This document shows, in pieces, positions 1 through 6,297 of a DNA stretch of 11,400 nt. The stretch spans positions 1 through 11,400 of the forward strand of contig JAGOBN010000056.1 in the NCBI GenBank assembly GCA_017999235.1, given 5' to 3'. Both the position numbers and the translations under genes were made by a program. The notes below the pieces were generated by a model. It made no database searches and was not told the origin of the DNA. It worked only from the letters and a program-made list of their open reading frames with translations. Positions within the stretch are counted from its first letter, which is position 1. Each line of letters begins with the position of its first letter. This stretch comes from Anaerolineales bacterium (GTDB taxonomy: Bacteria; Chloroflexota; Anaerolineae; Anaerolineales; UBA6663).

Positions 1-356
1 ACCAAGCCGGTGGTGCCGGCCGGCGCCGCGCCGCCCTCCAGGATGACGCCGGCGTTGCTGGCGTCCAGGGTCAACGCGTTCTGGGTGATGGCGGGCAGAG
101 GACTCAGCAGTGGGATGACGGCCGGCGTGCCGGGTGGAAAGGCGGCGGGCGAGAAGGTGATGAGGTCGCCGGGGCCGGCGTCCAACAACGCCTGCCGCAA
201 GGTGCCGGGGCCGCTGTCGGCGGCGCTGGTGACCGTGCGGGTGGCCGCGCGCGCGGCCGGCGCCGGCGCGCTCAGCCAGGTGATCAGCGTCAGGGCCGCG
301 CCCGCCCCCGCCAAAACCGCTACCGTCAACCAGGTCCAGCGTTGGGAAGACCGCAT
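1..356 (-). CDS. Secreted beta-helix (choice-of-anchor-like) protein, N-terminal part
   Basis: Only the first 118 codons are in the window; the gene continues past the left edge. The ATG at 356 is followed by a short basic stretch (MRSSQR), a hydrophobic segment at about residues 9-29 and an Ala-rich region with an A-R-A site near residue 37, which looks like a Sec signal peptide. After the cleavage site comes TVTSAADSGPGTLRQAL and then GDLITF. This is the typical opening of large bacterial surface proteins with right-handed parallel beta-helix repeats, common in Chloroflexota and other environmental bacteria. The product is therefore probably exported. Its ligand or substrate cannot be told from this fragment. 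The gene starts 33 bases after the stop of the STAND gene, so the two may be co-transcribed. A weak purine-rich GGGGAC lies about 6 bases before the ATG. The family call is by pattern; the export call is firmer. Confidence 0.72.
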   Translation of the reverse strand, partial: MRSSQRWTWLTVAVLAGAGAALTLITWLSAPAPAARAATRTVTSAADSGPGTLRQALLDAGPGDLITFSPAAFPPGTPAVIPLLSPLPAITQNALTLDASNAGVILEGGAAPAGTTGL

Positions 357-389
357 GCTTACGTCCCCGGTCCTGCCGGCCCAACCGCG

Positions 390-2555
390 CTACGCCGGCG
401 CGGCGGACCAGGCTTGTAGATAAGATTCCGCTTCTTGCAGATGATCGGTGAGACGCAGGCGCCGGGCCAGCTGGGCCGCCGGCCGCCAATACGCGCCGGC
501 GCGCGCGGCCAGCTCAGCGGCCTCCGGCGCGCCCAGGGTCCGCAGCGCCCAGAGGAAGCGGCCGGCGTTGTTGTAGGCCACAATCAGGCCCTCCGAGGGC
601 GGCGCGGCGCGCATCATCTCAATCGCCTGCTCGGCCAATTCCAGCGCCGCCTGATAATTGGCCCGCGCGGCGGCCGGCTCCCCGCGCTGTTGATCGGCCT
701 CGGCCGCCAGCTCGCGCACCAGGCTGGCCTGCTCCAGGAGATAAACCCAGTAATGGTCGTAGTCTTCGGGTTCCAGGCGCGCCCGCGCGTCCATCAGAAT
801 CTGAAACCCCGCCGCCGCGGCCTGGTGCGCCGCCGGCCATTGCTCTAAGGCGCCATAGGTGTAGGCCAGATGCCCGGCCAAGGTCACGCGCAGAATAGGA
901 TCCGGCGCGGCGGCCCCGAGGCGCTGATCGCCGGCCAGGTAATGCGCGGCCGCCTCCCGTAAGCAGCGGCCGCGGTCTTCTGGCTCGGCGGCGCCCAGCC
1001 CCCGGAACAAGGCGATGTTGCCCAGGCCCAGCTCCGCTTGCGCCGCCAGCCGGGGGAAAGCGCCCAATTCCGGCTGGGCCTGGAGATAATCCGCCTCGGC
1101 TTCCGCCAAGCGGCCCAGCCCGCCCAGCTTGGCGGCGCGATGGACGCGCAAGACCGCGCGCTGCGGTTCGGTGAGCTCGCCCGTCAGCGCCTGGGTGATG
1201 GTGTCCGCCAGATACTCCAGGTTGTCGGCCCGGGTGACAAACCGCCCGATGAGGTCCAGACACACTTCCATCTCCGCCGCCGGCAGGCCGCCCAACGCGC
1301 GCATCCGCGTCAACCGGAAGGCCGCCGCCCGGCGGTCATCCTGGCTGAGCGCCGGGGCCAGCAGCAGCTGGCGATGGGCCTGCGCCACGGCCGGCGCCAG
1401 CTCCGCCAGCGGCCAGGCAGGGTTGGCCACGCTCTCGGCCAGGCTGCGCGCCAGGCTGAGATTGAGCGGGCCGGCCAGCAGCGCGGCGGCGAGCCGGGCT
1501 TCGGTCTGCGCGCGGCTGGCCGGCGCGAGATGTTGGGCCGCGTACAGCCGGGTGAGGTCGTGCAGGCGGTAGCGGACGCCGCCGGCGTGCTCGATCAGGC
1601 CGGCGTTCCACAGCTCGCCTAATTCGGTGTCCGCCAGCGCGGGTTCCAAATCCCAGACGATCTGCGCGTGGGAGACCTCAAAGGGCGCGGCGAAAACCGC
1701 CAGGCGCTGCCAGTGGTCGCGCAGCTCCGGGCTCAGCGGCTGGGCGCTGGCGTTCAGCGCCGCCTCCACCGCGGTGTGGTGGAGCCGCACGCGGGCGTCG
1801 CGGGCGTTCGCCAGCCAGGCGGCCGCTGCGGTGGCCGGGGGCAGCTTGGTAAACGCCAAGGCCAGGTGGTGCAGCGCAAAGGGCAGGCCGCCGCTGAGTT
1901 CAACCAGCGGCTCGAGCGCGGCGCCGGCCTTGGGCCACTGCGTCCGCACATAGGTCCGGGCCTCATCCGGCGTGAATTCACCCAGCCGGTGCGCGGGCAG
2001 GCCAGCCACCGCTAATTGCCGGCGGGTGGTGACGATGAGCGGGCAGTTTTCGGGCGGCAGGAGCGCTTCCACCTGCGCTTCGTCGCCGGCGTTGTCGAGC
2101 ACCAGGACCACGGGGCGTTCGGCCAAGCGGCTGCGATACTGATCCGCCAAGACCCCGTCCGGCAGAGACGGAATCGGCTGGCCGAGCAGTTTTTCCAGAA
2201 CGCGCGCCATGACCCGCGCCAGCGGCGGCGGGGCGCCCGTGCCGTACAGGTCCACGCAAATCAGCGTCCCCGCCCGCTTGTCCGCGGCCAGCCGGCCCAG
2301 GCGCAGGGCCAGCTGCGTCTTGCCGACGCCGGGCGCGCCCCAGATGATGACGCCGGCGGCGTCCGCCAGCTCCGCCTGCAAGCGCGCCAGCTCCGCCGCC
2401 CGCCCAGTGAAGGCGCGGGTCAATTCCGGACACGGGGTATCCGCCGGCCGTTCCACCGGCTGAAGGATGACGATCTTATCGCCAGCGACGACATCGCCGC
2501 CGATGCTGACATCGCCGCCAGCATTTATCTGCGAAGAAGAGTCTGCGGAGTCCAT
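390..2555 (-). CDS. STAND NTPase: NB-ARC domain with C-terminal helical (TPR-like) repeats
   Basis: A 721-residue protein when started at the ATG at 2555. A GTG at 2588 would add 11 residues. The ATG is preferred because AAGG lies 8 bases upstream and the family usually begins just before the Gly/Asp leader. The leader at residues 11-30 reads GGDVSIGGDVVAGDKI. The NB-ARC domain follows: Walker A GAPGVGKT (73-80), Walker B VVLVLDN (149-155), sensor TTRR (176-179), GGLPFAL (222-228), a winged-helix region, and an LHD motif (331-333) equivalent to the MHD of plant and animal STAND proteins. From about residue 350 to the end it is Ala/Leu-rich helical repeat of TPR type, the usual ligand-sensing part. 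Such proteins are ATP-dependent signalling switches, and many serve as regulators or in anti-phage defence. No catalytic effector domain (TIR, nuclease, protease) and no DNA-binding domain is visible, so the output is unknown. It has its own promoter upstream. Confidence 0.88.
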   Translation of the reverse strand: MDSADSSSQINAGGDVSIGGDVVAGDKIVILQPVERPADTPCPELTRAFTGRAAELARLQAELADAAGVIIWGAPGVGKTQLALRLGRLAADKRAGTLICVDLYGTGAPPPLARVMARVLEKLLGQPIPSLPDGVLADQYRSRLAERPVVLVLDNAGDEAQVEALLPPENCPLIVTTRRQLAVAGLPAHRLGEFTPDEARTYVRTQWPKAGAALEPLVELSGGLPFALHHLALAFTKLPPATAAAAWLANARDARVRLHHTAVEAALNASAQPLSPELRDHWQRLAVFAAPFEVSHAQIVWDLEPALADTELGELWNAGLIEHAGGVRYRLHDLTRLYAAQHLAPASRAQTEARLAAALLAGPLNLSLARSLAESVANPAWPLAELAPAVAQAHRQLLLAPALSQDDRRAAAFRLTRMRALGGLPAAEMEVCLDLIGRFVTRADNLEYLADTITQALTGELTEPQRAVLRVHRAAKLGGLGRLAEAEADYLQAQPELGAFPRLAAQAELGLGNIALFRGLGAAEPEDRGRCLREAAAHYLAGDQRLGAAAPDPILRVTLAGHLAYTYGALEQWPAAHQAAAAGFQILMDARARLEPEDYDHYWVYLLEQASLVRELAAEADQQRGEPAAARANYQAALELAEQAIEMMRAAPPSEGLIVAYNNAGRFLWALRTLGAPEAAELAARAGAYWRPAAQLARRLRLTDHLQEAESYLQAWSAAPA

Positions 2556-2627
2556 GCGGAGCGCCTTATTGGGAGAGCCGAATCTCACCGACCTTCGCCC
2601 CCGTGGGTAAGGCTGTCCCCCGCCGTC

Positions 2628-2656
2628 ATTATCCGCCTATCCCGCGGACCTGCCAA
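2628..2656 (-). promoter_or_regulatory. Sigma-70-type promoter of the STAND NTPase gene
   Basis: On the minus strand TTGGCA (2656-2651) and GATAAT (2633-2628) are separated by exactly 17 bases. The predicted transcription start is near 2621, giving a 5' leader of about 66 bases to the ATG at 2555, or 33 to the GTG at 2588. It lies in the 82-base gap after the zinc-ribbon gene, where no terminator hairpin with a T-run is visible, so read-through from the upstream operon is also possible. Confidence 0.6.
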
Positions 2657-2670
2657 GACGCCGGGCCGCG

Positions 2671-4056
2671 CTAACGCGCGCCGAGGAAATACCACAGGAA
2701 GGCGAGCAGCAATGCCAGAATGACGGCGGCCCCGACGGCCACGATCGCCACTTTGACATTATCCAGCGGCTTGTCGCCGGCGGCCGCGCCGGTCTGCCCG
2801 TTCACCAGGACGCGAAAGCGCCGGCCGCGGTACTGATACGCGCCGATCCACAGCGGCAGAAGCACCAGCTTATAGAGTTCGCCGGAGAAGCGCCCGGTGC
2901 TCACTTCAAAGTTGCGCACCTCGCGGCCGGGCAGCACTTTGGCGCGCAGATCGCGCTGGGCGTCCCGCAGCATGCCGGCCCGGGCGTCCAGCGACGCGTC
3001 AGCCAGCGAGATATCGTAGAGGGCGGCCGGCCAATCCGCCAGATACTCCGGCTTGAAAACCAACAGGGCTTTGAGATCAAAAGCCGGCAGGCGGCGGAGC
3101 AGATCGGCCGGCAGAGCGCGGGAGGCCGGCTGGAGCCAGTGGCGAAAGAACAAGCTGTAGTCGCCGGTGCGGTGCAGCCACTGTTTGGTCCGCCCGTAGC
3201 CCTCCGCCACCTCGGCGCTCCAGTGCATGGTCGCGTCCATCTCAAACACCCAGAAGGGCGTGTAAGCGGGGCGCAGCTGGCCGCCCTGGCCCAGGTGGGC
3301 CAGGTCATCCGGCGCGAAGAAGCCGCGCCCGAGCCAGGCGCGCACCGCGGCGGCGGCGCGGTCGGCGGTGAGCGCCATGGGGATCAGGCCGGCCGGCCGC
3401 AGCAGATCGGCTTCCTCGGCCGCCGCCACCAGCGCGGCGTTGCCGCAGAACGGGCAGGCGGCGGATTTCTCGCCGGCCGGCAGCAGGGTGGCGGCGCTGC
3501 ACTGCCCGCAGGTGAAGCGGCGCTCCCCTTCGGCCCAGCGGTGGCCCTTGGCCGTCGGCAGGGTGAAGTCCAGGGGACGGGCGCCATCGGCCAGCGGCAC
3601 TTCTTCCACCGCCTCCACCAAGCCGCAGGCCGCGCACTGCAGGTCCACCAACTCCGGATCAAAGCGCAGGGCGCCGCCGCACTGGGGACAGGTGAAGGTG
3701 CGGCGCACGGCGGCCGGCTCCGGCGCATCGGGCGCGCGGGCGGGGACCGCCGCGCCTTCCGGCAGGATGTCCGCGGCTTTGAGTTGGCCGGTGAGCAGCG
3801 CCAGCCCGCGCCGCGCTTGGGCGTGGCTGGGCTCGGCCGCTACCGCCCACTCCAGATACTTCTGCTGTTCGGCGCGGTCACCGGTGGTGGCCGTCAGCCA
3901 GACCCAGGCGTCGGCTAGGTCCCGGTCGTACTCCACGGCTTTGAGCAGCAGTTCGCGGCCCTGGGCTTTGTCTCCGGTCTTCACGCACGTCCGGCCTAAT
4001 CGAAAGAGGTCCTGCGCTTGCTGCCGGCGATGGTCGCCAAGACGGTCAAAACTCAT
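2671..4056 (-). CDS. TPR / double zinc-ribbon protein with C-terminal membrane anchor
   Basis: A 461-residue protein of unknown function with a clear layout. Residues about 10-90 form TPR-like helices. Two zinc ribbons follow: CPQC...CAAC (Cys 123, 126, 141, 144) and CGQC...CPFC (Cys 183, 186, 201, 204). A middle domain begins PAGLIPMALT and contains YTPFWVFEMDATMHW. A single hydrophobic helix at about 433-457 ends the chain, so the soluble part should face the cytoplasm with a C-terminal tail anchor. The ribbon, 'PF/PFW' domain and transmembrane order recalls TFIIB-type zinc-finger proteins such as Bacillus YdjG, which is encoded beside PspA-type membrane-stress genes; this resemblance is from memory and is not proof. 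The ATG at 4056 overlaps the mobA stop (ATGA, 4 bases), so the two genes are translationally coupled. The gene ends 82 bases before the STAND gene. Confidence 0.72.
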   Translation of the reverse strand: MSFDRLGDHRRQQAQDLFRLGRTCVKTGDKAQGRELLLKAVEYDRDLADAWVWLTATTGDRAEQQKYLEWAVAAEPSHAQARRGLALLTGQLKAADILPEGAAVPARAPDAPEPAAVRRTFTCPQCGGALRFDPELVDLQCAACGLVEAVEEVPLADGARPLDFTLPTAKGHRWAEGERRFTCGQCSAATLLPAGEKSAACPFCGNAALVAAAEEADLLRPAGLIPMALTADRAAAAVRAWLGRGFFAPDDLAHLGQGGQLRPAYTPFWVFEMDATMHWSAEVAEGYGRTKQWLHRTGDYSLFFRHWLQPASRALPADLLRRLPAFDLKALLVFKPEYLADWPAALYDISLADASLDARAGMLRDAQRDLRAKVLPGREVRNFEVSTGRFSGELYKLVLLPLWIGAYQYRGRRFRVLVNGQTGAAAGDKPLDNVKVAIVAVGAAVILALLLAFLWYFLGAR

Positions 4057-4682
4057 GCGTCAGCCCCGCCTCTCGCAATCTGCCGGGCGCGCGCCAGGTC
4101 GGCCGGCGTATTGACGTTAAAGAAGGAAAGATGATCCGGATCGAAGCGCTCGACCTCGGGCGGATCGACAAAGCACACCCGCACTTCCGGAAAAAACGAG
4201 ATCACGCGCATCCGGCCGGCCGCCAGCGCGGCCTGGATCGGCCCCAGGCACGCCGCCCGCGCATACACCGCCCGGAACGGTTCAGCCTCCAGCCGGCCCT
4301 CGGCCAGCAGGCGCGGCACCACGGCGTCGGCGTCCACGCTCAAGGCCACCAGGTGTTCCAGCAACGGGCGCACCACGAAGGGCATATCGCACGCCACGCA
4401 CAGCGTCCGGGGCCGGGTGGAATGATAGAGCGCCGAGTACACGCCGCCCAGCGCCCCCTGATCCGGCAGGACGTCGGCGTACAGGGGCAGACCCAGGTAA
4501 CGGTAAGGCTCCGGCTGATTGGTGACGATGAAGGTCTCGCCGCCCAGGCCGGCCAGACCGTCTAACACATCTTCAATCAGCGGCCGGCCGCGCACGGCCA
4601 CAAAGGCCTTATCCTGGCCCATGCGTGAGCTTTTGCCGCCGGCTAGAACGGCCACGCTTAAATCCGGATATCGCGCCGCCAT
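4053..4682 (-). CDS. mobA: Molybdenum cofactor guanylyltransferase MobA
   Basis: A 209-residue nucleotidyltransferase that transfers GMP from GTP to molybdopterin to form the guanine dinucleotide cofactor used by DMSO-reductase-family enzymes in the cytoplasm. The signature LAGGKSSRMGQDKA (residues 13-26) is the GTP-binding loop of the family. ACDMPFV (98-104) carries the metal-binding Asp 99, EPFRAVYA (134-141) matches the family core, and FFNVNTPADL (187-196) is the typical C-terminal motif. Length is normal. The reading frame is open back to an ATG at 4775, but those 31 residues (MRAWGCLRAG...) do not resemble the family and run over the divergent promoter region, so the ATG at 4682 is chosen. 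No Shine-Dalgarno sequence precedes it; instead a perfect TATAAT lies 7 bases upstream, which predicts a leaderless mRNA. It overlaps the following zinc-ribbon gene by 4 bases. No other molybdenum cofactor gene is in the window. Confidence 0.93.
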   Translation of the reverse strand: MAARYPDLSVAVLAGGKSSRMGQDKAFVAVRGRPLIEDVLDGLAGLGGETFIVTNQPEPYRYLGLPLYADVLPDQGALGGVYSALYHSTRPRTLCVACDMPFVVRPLLEHLVALSVDADAVVPRLLAEGRLEAEPFRAVYARAACLGPIQAALAAGRMRVISFFPEVRVCFVDPPEVERFDPDHLSFFNVNTPADLARARQIARGGADA

Positions 4683-4689
4683 GCGGAGG

Positions 4690-4695
4690 ATTATA
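4690..4695 (-). promoter_or_regulatory. -10 box of mobA, positioned for a leaderless transcript
   Basis: A perfect TATAAT on the minus strand is followed by 7 bases (CCTCCGC) and then the mobA ATG. Transcription starting 7-8 bases after the -10 box would begin at the A of the ATG. No TTGACA-like -35 is found at the expected distance (the site reads CGGAGA), so a -10-driven promoter is likely. The 6-base box is short, but an exact consensus in GC-rich DNA at this position is unlikely to be chance. Confidence 0.6.
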
Positions 4696-4700
4696 GCGGA

Positions 4701-4730
4701 TTGACGGGCCGCTCTCCGCCGGCCTACAAT
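4701..4730 (+). promoter_or_regulatory. Sigma-70-type promoter of the amrS-like gene
   Basis: TTGACG (4701-4706) and TACAAT (4725-4730) are separated by 18 bases, with a predicted start near 4737 and a leader of about 29 bases. The leader carries GGAGA (4754-4758), 7 bases before the ATG at 4766. The -35 box lies only 5 bases from the opposing mobA -10 box, so RNA polymerase cannot easily occupy both promoters at once. Confidence 0.62.
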
Positions 4731-4765
4731 GAGTTCAAGCTGATATCCCGCGCGGAGACAGCCCC

Positions 4766-5893
4766 ATGCCCGCACCTACCTTAGCCCAGGATTTAGACGC
4801 CCGCACCGCTCCGGGAACGCTGTTTGCCCCGCGTCCAGACCACGCCGTGACGTGCGTGGCGTGCGGCCACCGCTGCCTCATCCGGCCCGGCCGGCGCGGC
4901 ATCTGCCAGGTGCGCTACAACGCGGCCGGCGTCCTGCGCGTGCCGTGGGGCTATGTCGGCGCCCTGCAGTGCGACCCCACCGAGAAGAAGCCGTTTTTCC
5001 ATCTCCTGCCCGGCTCGGACACGCTGACCTTTGGGATGCTGGGCTGCGATCTGCACTGCCCCAACTGCCAGAACTGGGTCAACTCCCAGGCGCTGCGCGA
5101 CCCGGCCTCCGAGCTGGCCGGCGCGCACCCGCAAGCCGTTACGCCCCAACAATTGGTGGCGCTGGCCGTGCGGGAGGGCGCGCAAGTCATCGGGTCCTCG
5201 TATAACGAGCCGCTGATCAGCAGCGAATGGGCGGCCGCCGTCTTTGCGGAGGCGGCGCCGGCCGGCCTGCGGTGCGCGTTTATCTCCAACGGCAACGCCA
5301 CGCCGGAAGTGCTGGCGTATCTGCGCCCGCATCTGAGCGCGTACAAAGTGGATCTCAAAACCATGTCCGACCGGAACTACCGCCGGCTGGGCGCGGTCTT
5401 GGCCAACGTGTTGGACAGCCTGCAGCGCCTGCACGCGCTGGGGCTGTGGGTGGAGGTCGTGACGCTGGTGATCCCCGGCTTCAACGATTCCGACGCCGAG
5501 CTGCGTGAGGCCGCGCAGTTCATCGCCGCCCTCTCGCCCGATATCCCCTGGCACGTCACGGCCTTCCATCCGGACTATAAGATGACGGCGCCGGCGCCCA
5601 CCACCGCGCGGCGCCTGCGCCAGGCGGCCGAGATCGGGCGGGCGGCCGGCCTGCGCTACGTCTACGCCGGCAACCTGCCCGGCCAGGTGGGGGATCTGGA
5701 ACACACACTCTGTCCGGGCTGCGGGGCGCGGCTGATCGAGCGCCACGGCTATATCATCCACCGCTACCGGCTGACGGCGGTCGGCGCCTGCCCGGAGTGC
5801 GGCACCCGGATTGCGGGACTATGGACGAATCGGCCAGAAACGGTAAGATTATTGGGACCCGGCCGCCCACGGCGCACAGCGGAAGACCGGTAA
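4766..5893 (+). CDS. amrS: AmmeMemoRadiSam-system radical SAM protein (AmrS-like)
   Basis: A 375-residue radical SAM enzyme. The cluster motif is the PflA-like CxxxCxxC: Cys 94, 98 and 101 in GCDLHCPNCQNW, which binds the 4Fe-4S cluster that cleaves S-adenosylmethionine. Before it is a Cys-rich zinc-type site (Cys 30, 33, 37, 47), and EKKPFFHLLPG (73-83) precedes the cluster; both are typical of AmrS. A C-terminal ribbon with CPGC (316-319) and CPEC (342-345) also fits this family. AmrS is named for its co-occurrence with AmrA and AmrB (Memo-like) proteins; the substrate is not established. Neither partner is in this window, although they may lie elsewhere. The last ~22 residues after GLW are basic and Pro-rich and look unconserved. 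The start has GGAGA 7 bases upstream and a sigma-70-type promoter. It probably forms an operon with the small gene 27 bases downstream. Confidence 0.9.
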   Translation: MPAPTLAQDLDARTAPGTLFAPRPDHAVTCVACGHRCLIRPGRRGICQVRYNAAGVLRVPWGYVGALQCDPTEKKPFFHLLPGSDTLTFGMLGCDLHCPNCQNWVNSQALRDPASELAGAHPQAVTPQQLVALAVREGAQVIGSSYNEPLISSEWAAAVFAEAAPAGLRCAFISNGNATPEVLAYLRPHLSAYKVDLKTMSDRNYRRLGAVLANVLDSLQRLHALGLWVEVVTLVIPGFNDSDAELREAAQFIAALSPDIPWHVTAFHPDYKMTAPAPTTARRLRQAAEIGRAAGLRYVYAGNLPGQVGDLEHTLCPGCGARLIERHGYIIHRYRLTAVGACPECGTRIAGLWTNRPETVRLLGPGRPRRTAEDR

Positions 5894-5920
5894 GCCAGCG
5901 CCTGTAAGGAAGAGATTTGT

Positions 5921-6244
5921 ATGCCTACCTCCAATTCCGAACCGGTCAAGTTTCTGTTGACCTACGATATCCGGCCCGACATCCAGGATCAGTATTTCCA
6001 GTTTGTGCTGGGCGAGATGGTCCCGACCCTGCAATCCATGGGGATCGCCATGGGCGGCGCCTGGCACACCGCCTACGGCAATTACCCGCTGCGCTTGGTG
6101 GAGTTTGTGGCCGAAAGCCGCGAGGCGCTGGACCAGGTGCTGGGCTCGCCGGTGTGGGAGCAGATGGAGAGCCGGCTGCAGCAGTACGTGGTGAACTACA
6201 ATCGCAAGATCGTGCGCCTGCGCGAGAACGCTTTTCAGTTCTAA
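5921..6244 (+). CDS. Small protein, probable dimeric alpha-beta barrel (NIPSNAP-like) fold
   Basis: A 107-residue soluble protein without signal peptide or membrane segment. The pattern is beta (VKFLLTYDI), helix (IQDQYFQFVLGEMVPTLQSM), beta (GGAWHTAYG..PLRLVEFV), helix (SREALDQVLGSPVWEQMESRLQQYV), then a short tail. This matches the ferredoxin-like fold of small dimeric alpha-beta barrel proteins such as NIPSNAP or EthD/antibiotic-biosynthesis monooxygenase relatives. No catalytic residue can be assigned, so the function is unknown. AAGGA at 5906-5910 supports the ATG at 5921. It follows the amrS-like gene by 27 bases with no promoter or terminator between, so it is probably co-transcribed, and a terminator lies 20 bases after its stop. 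The fold is an inference from the spacing of predicted strands and helices. Confidence 0.72.
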   Translation: MPTSNSEPVKFLLTYDIRPDIQDQYFQFVLGEMVPTLQSMGIAMGGAWHTAYGNYPLRLVEFVAESREALDQVLGSPVWEQMESRLQQYVVNYNRKIVRLRENAFQF

Positions 6245-6263
6245 ACCCGCGCCCGCCGGAATC

Positions 6264-6295
6264 AAAAAAGCCCGTCCGCGATGGATGGGCTTTTT
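6264..6295. terminator. Bidirectional intrinsic terminator between convergent genes
   Basis: An 8-bp stem (6270-6277 with 6283-6290, one G-T pair) encloses a 5-base loop. It is flanked by six A's on the left and five T's on the right, so it can act as a rho-independent terminator on either strand. It sits between the plus-strand stop at 6244 and the minus-strand stop at 6298, exactly where two convergent units end. Confidence 0.9.
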
Positions 6296-6297
6296 GT

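Noticed and set aside
2589..2670. Possible terminator after the zinc-ribbon gene
   Set aside because: Some GC-rich self-complementarity exists, but there is no compact hairpin followed by a T-run.
3139..3918. A 259-codon plus-strand frame opposite the zinc-ribbon gene
   Set aside because: Gly/Ala/Arg-rich antisense composition without motifs; the minus-strand gene has paired Cys ribbons and a membrane segment.
4683..4775. N-terminal extension of MobA to an upstream ATG
   Set aside because: The extra 31 residues do not fit the family and would run through the divergent promoters and into the amrS-like gene start.
4793..5761. A 322-codon open frame on the minus strand, opposite the amrS-like gene
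   Set aside because: No motif or ribosome site is visible, and its composition is typical of an antisense shadow; the plus-strand frame has the radical SAM motif.
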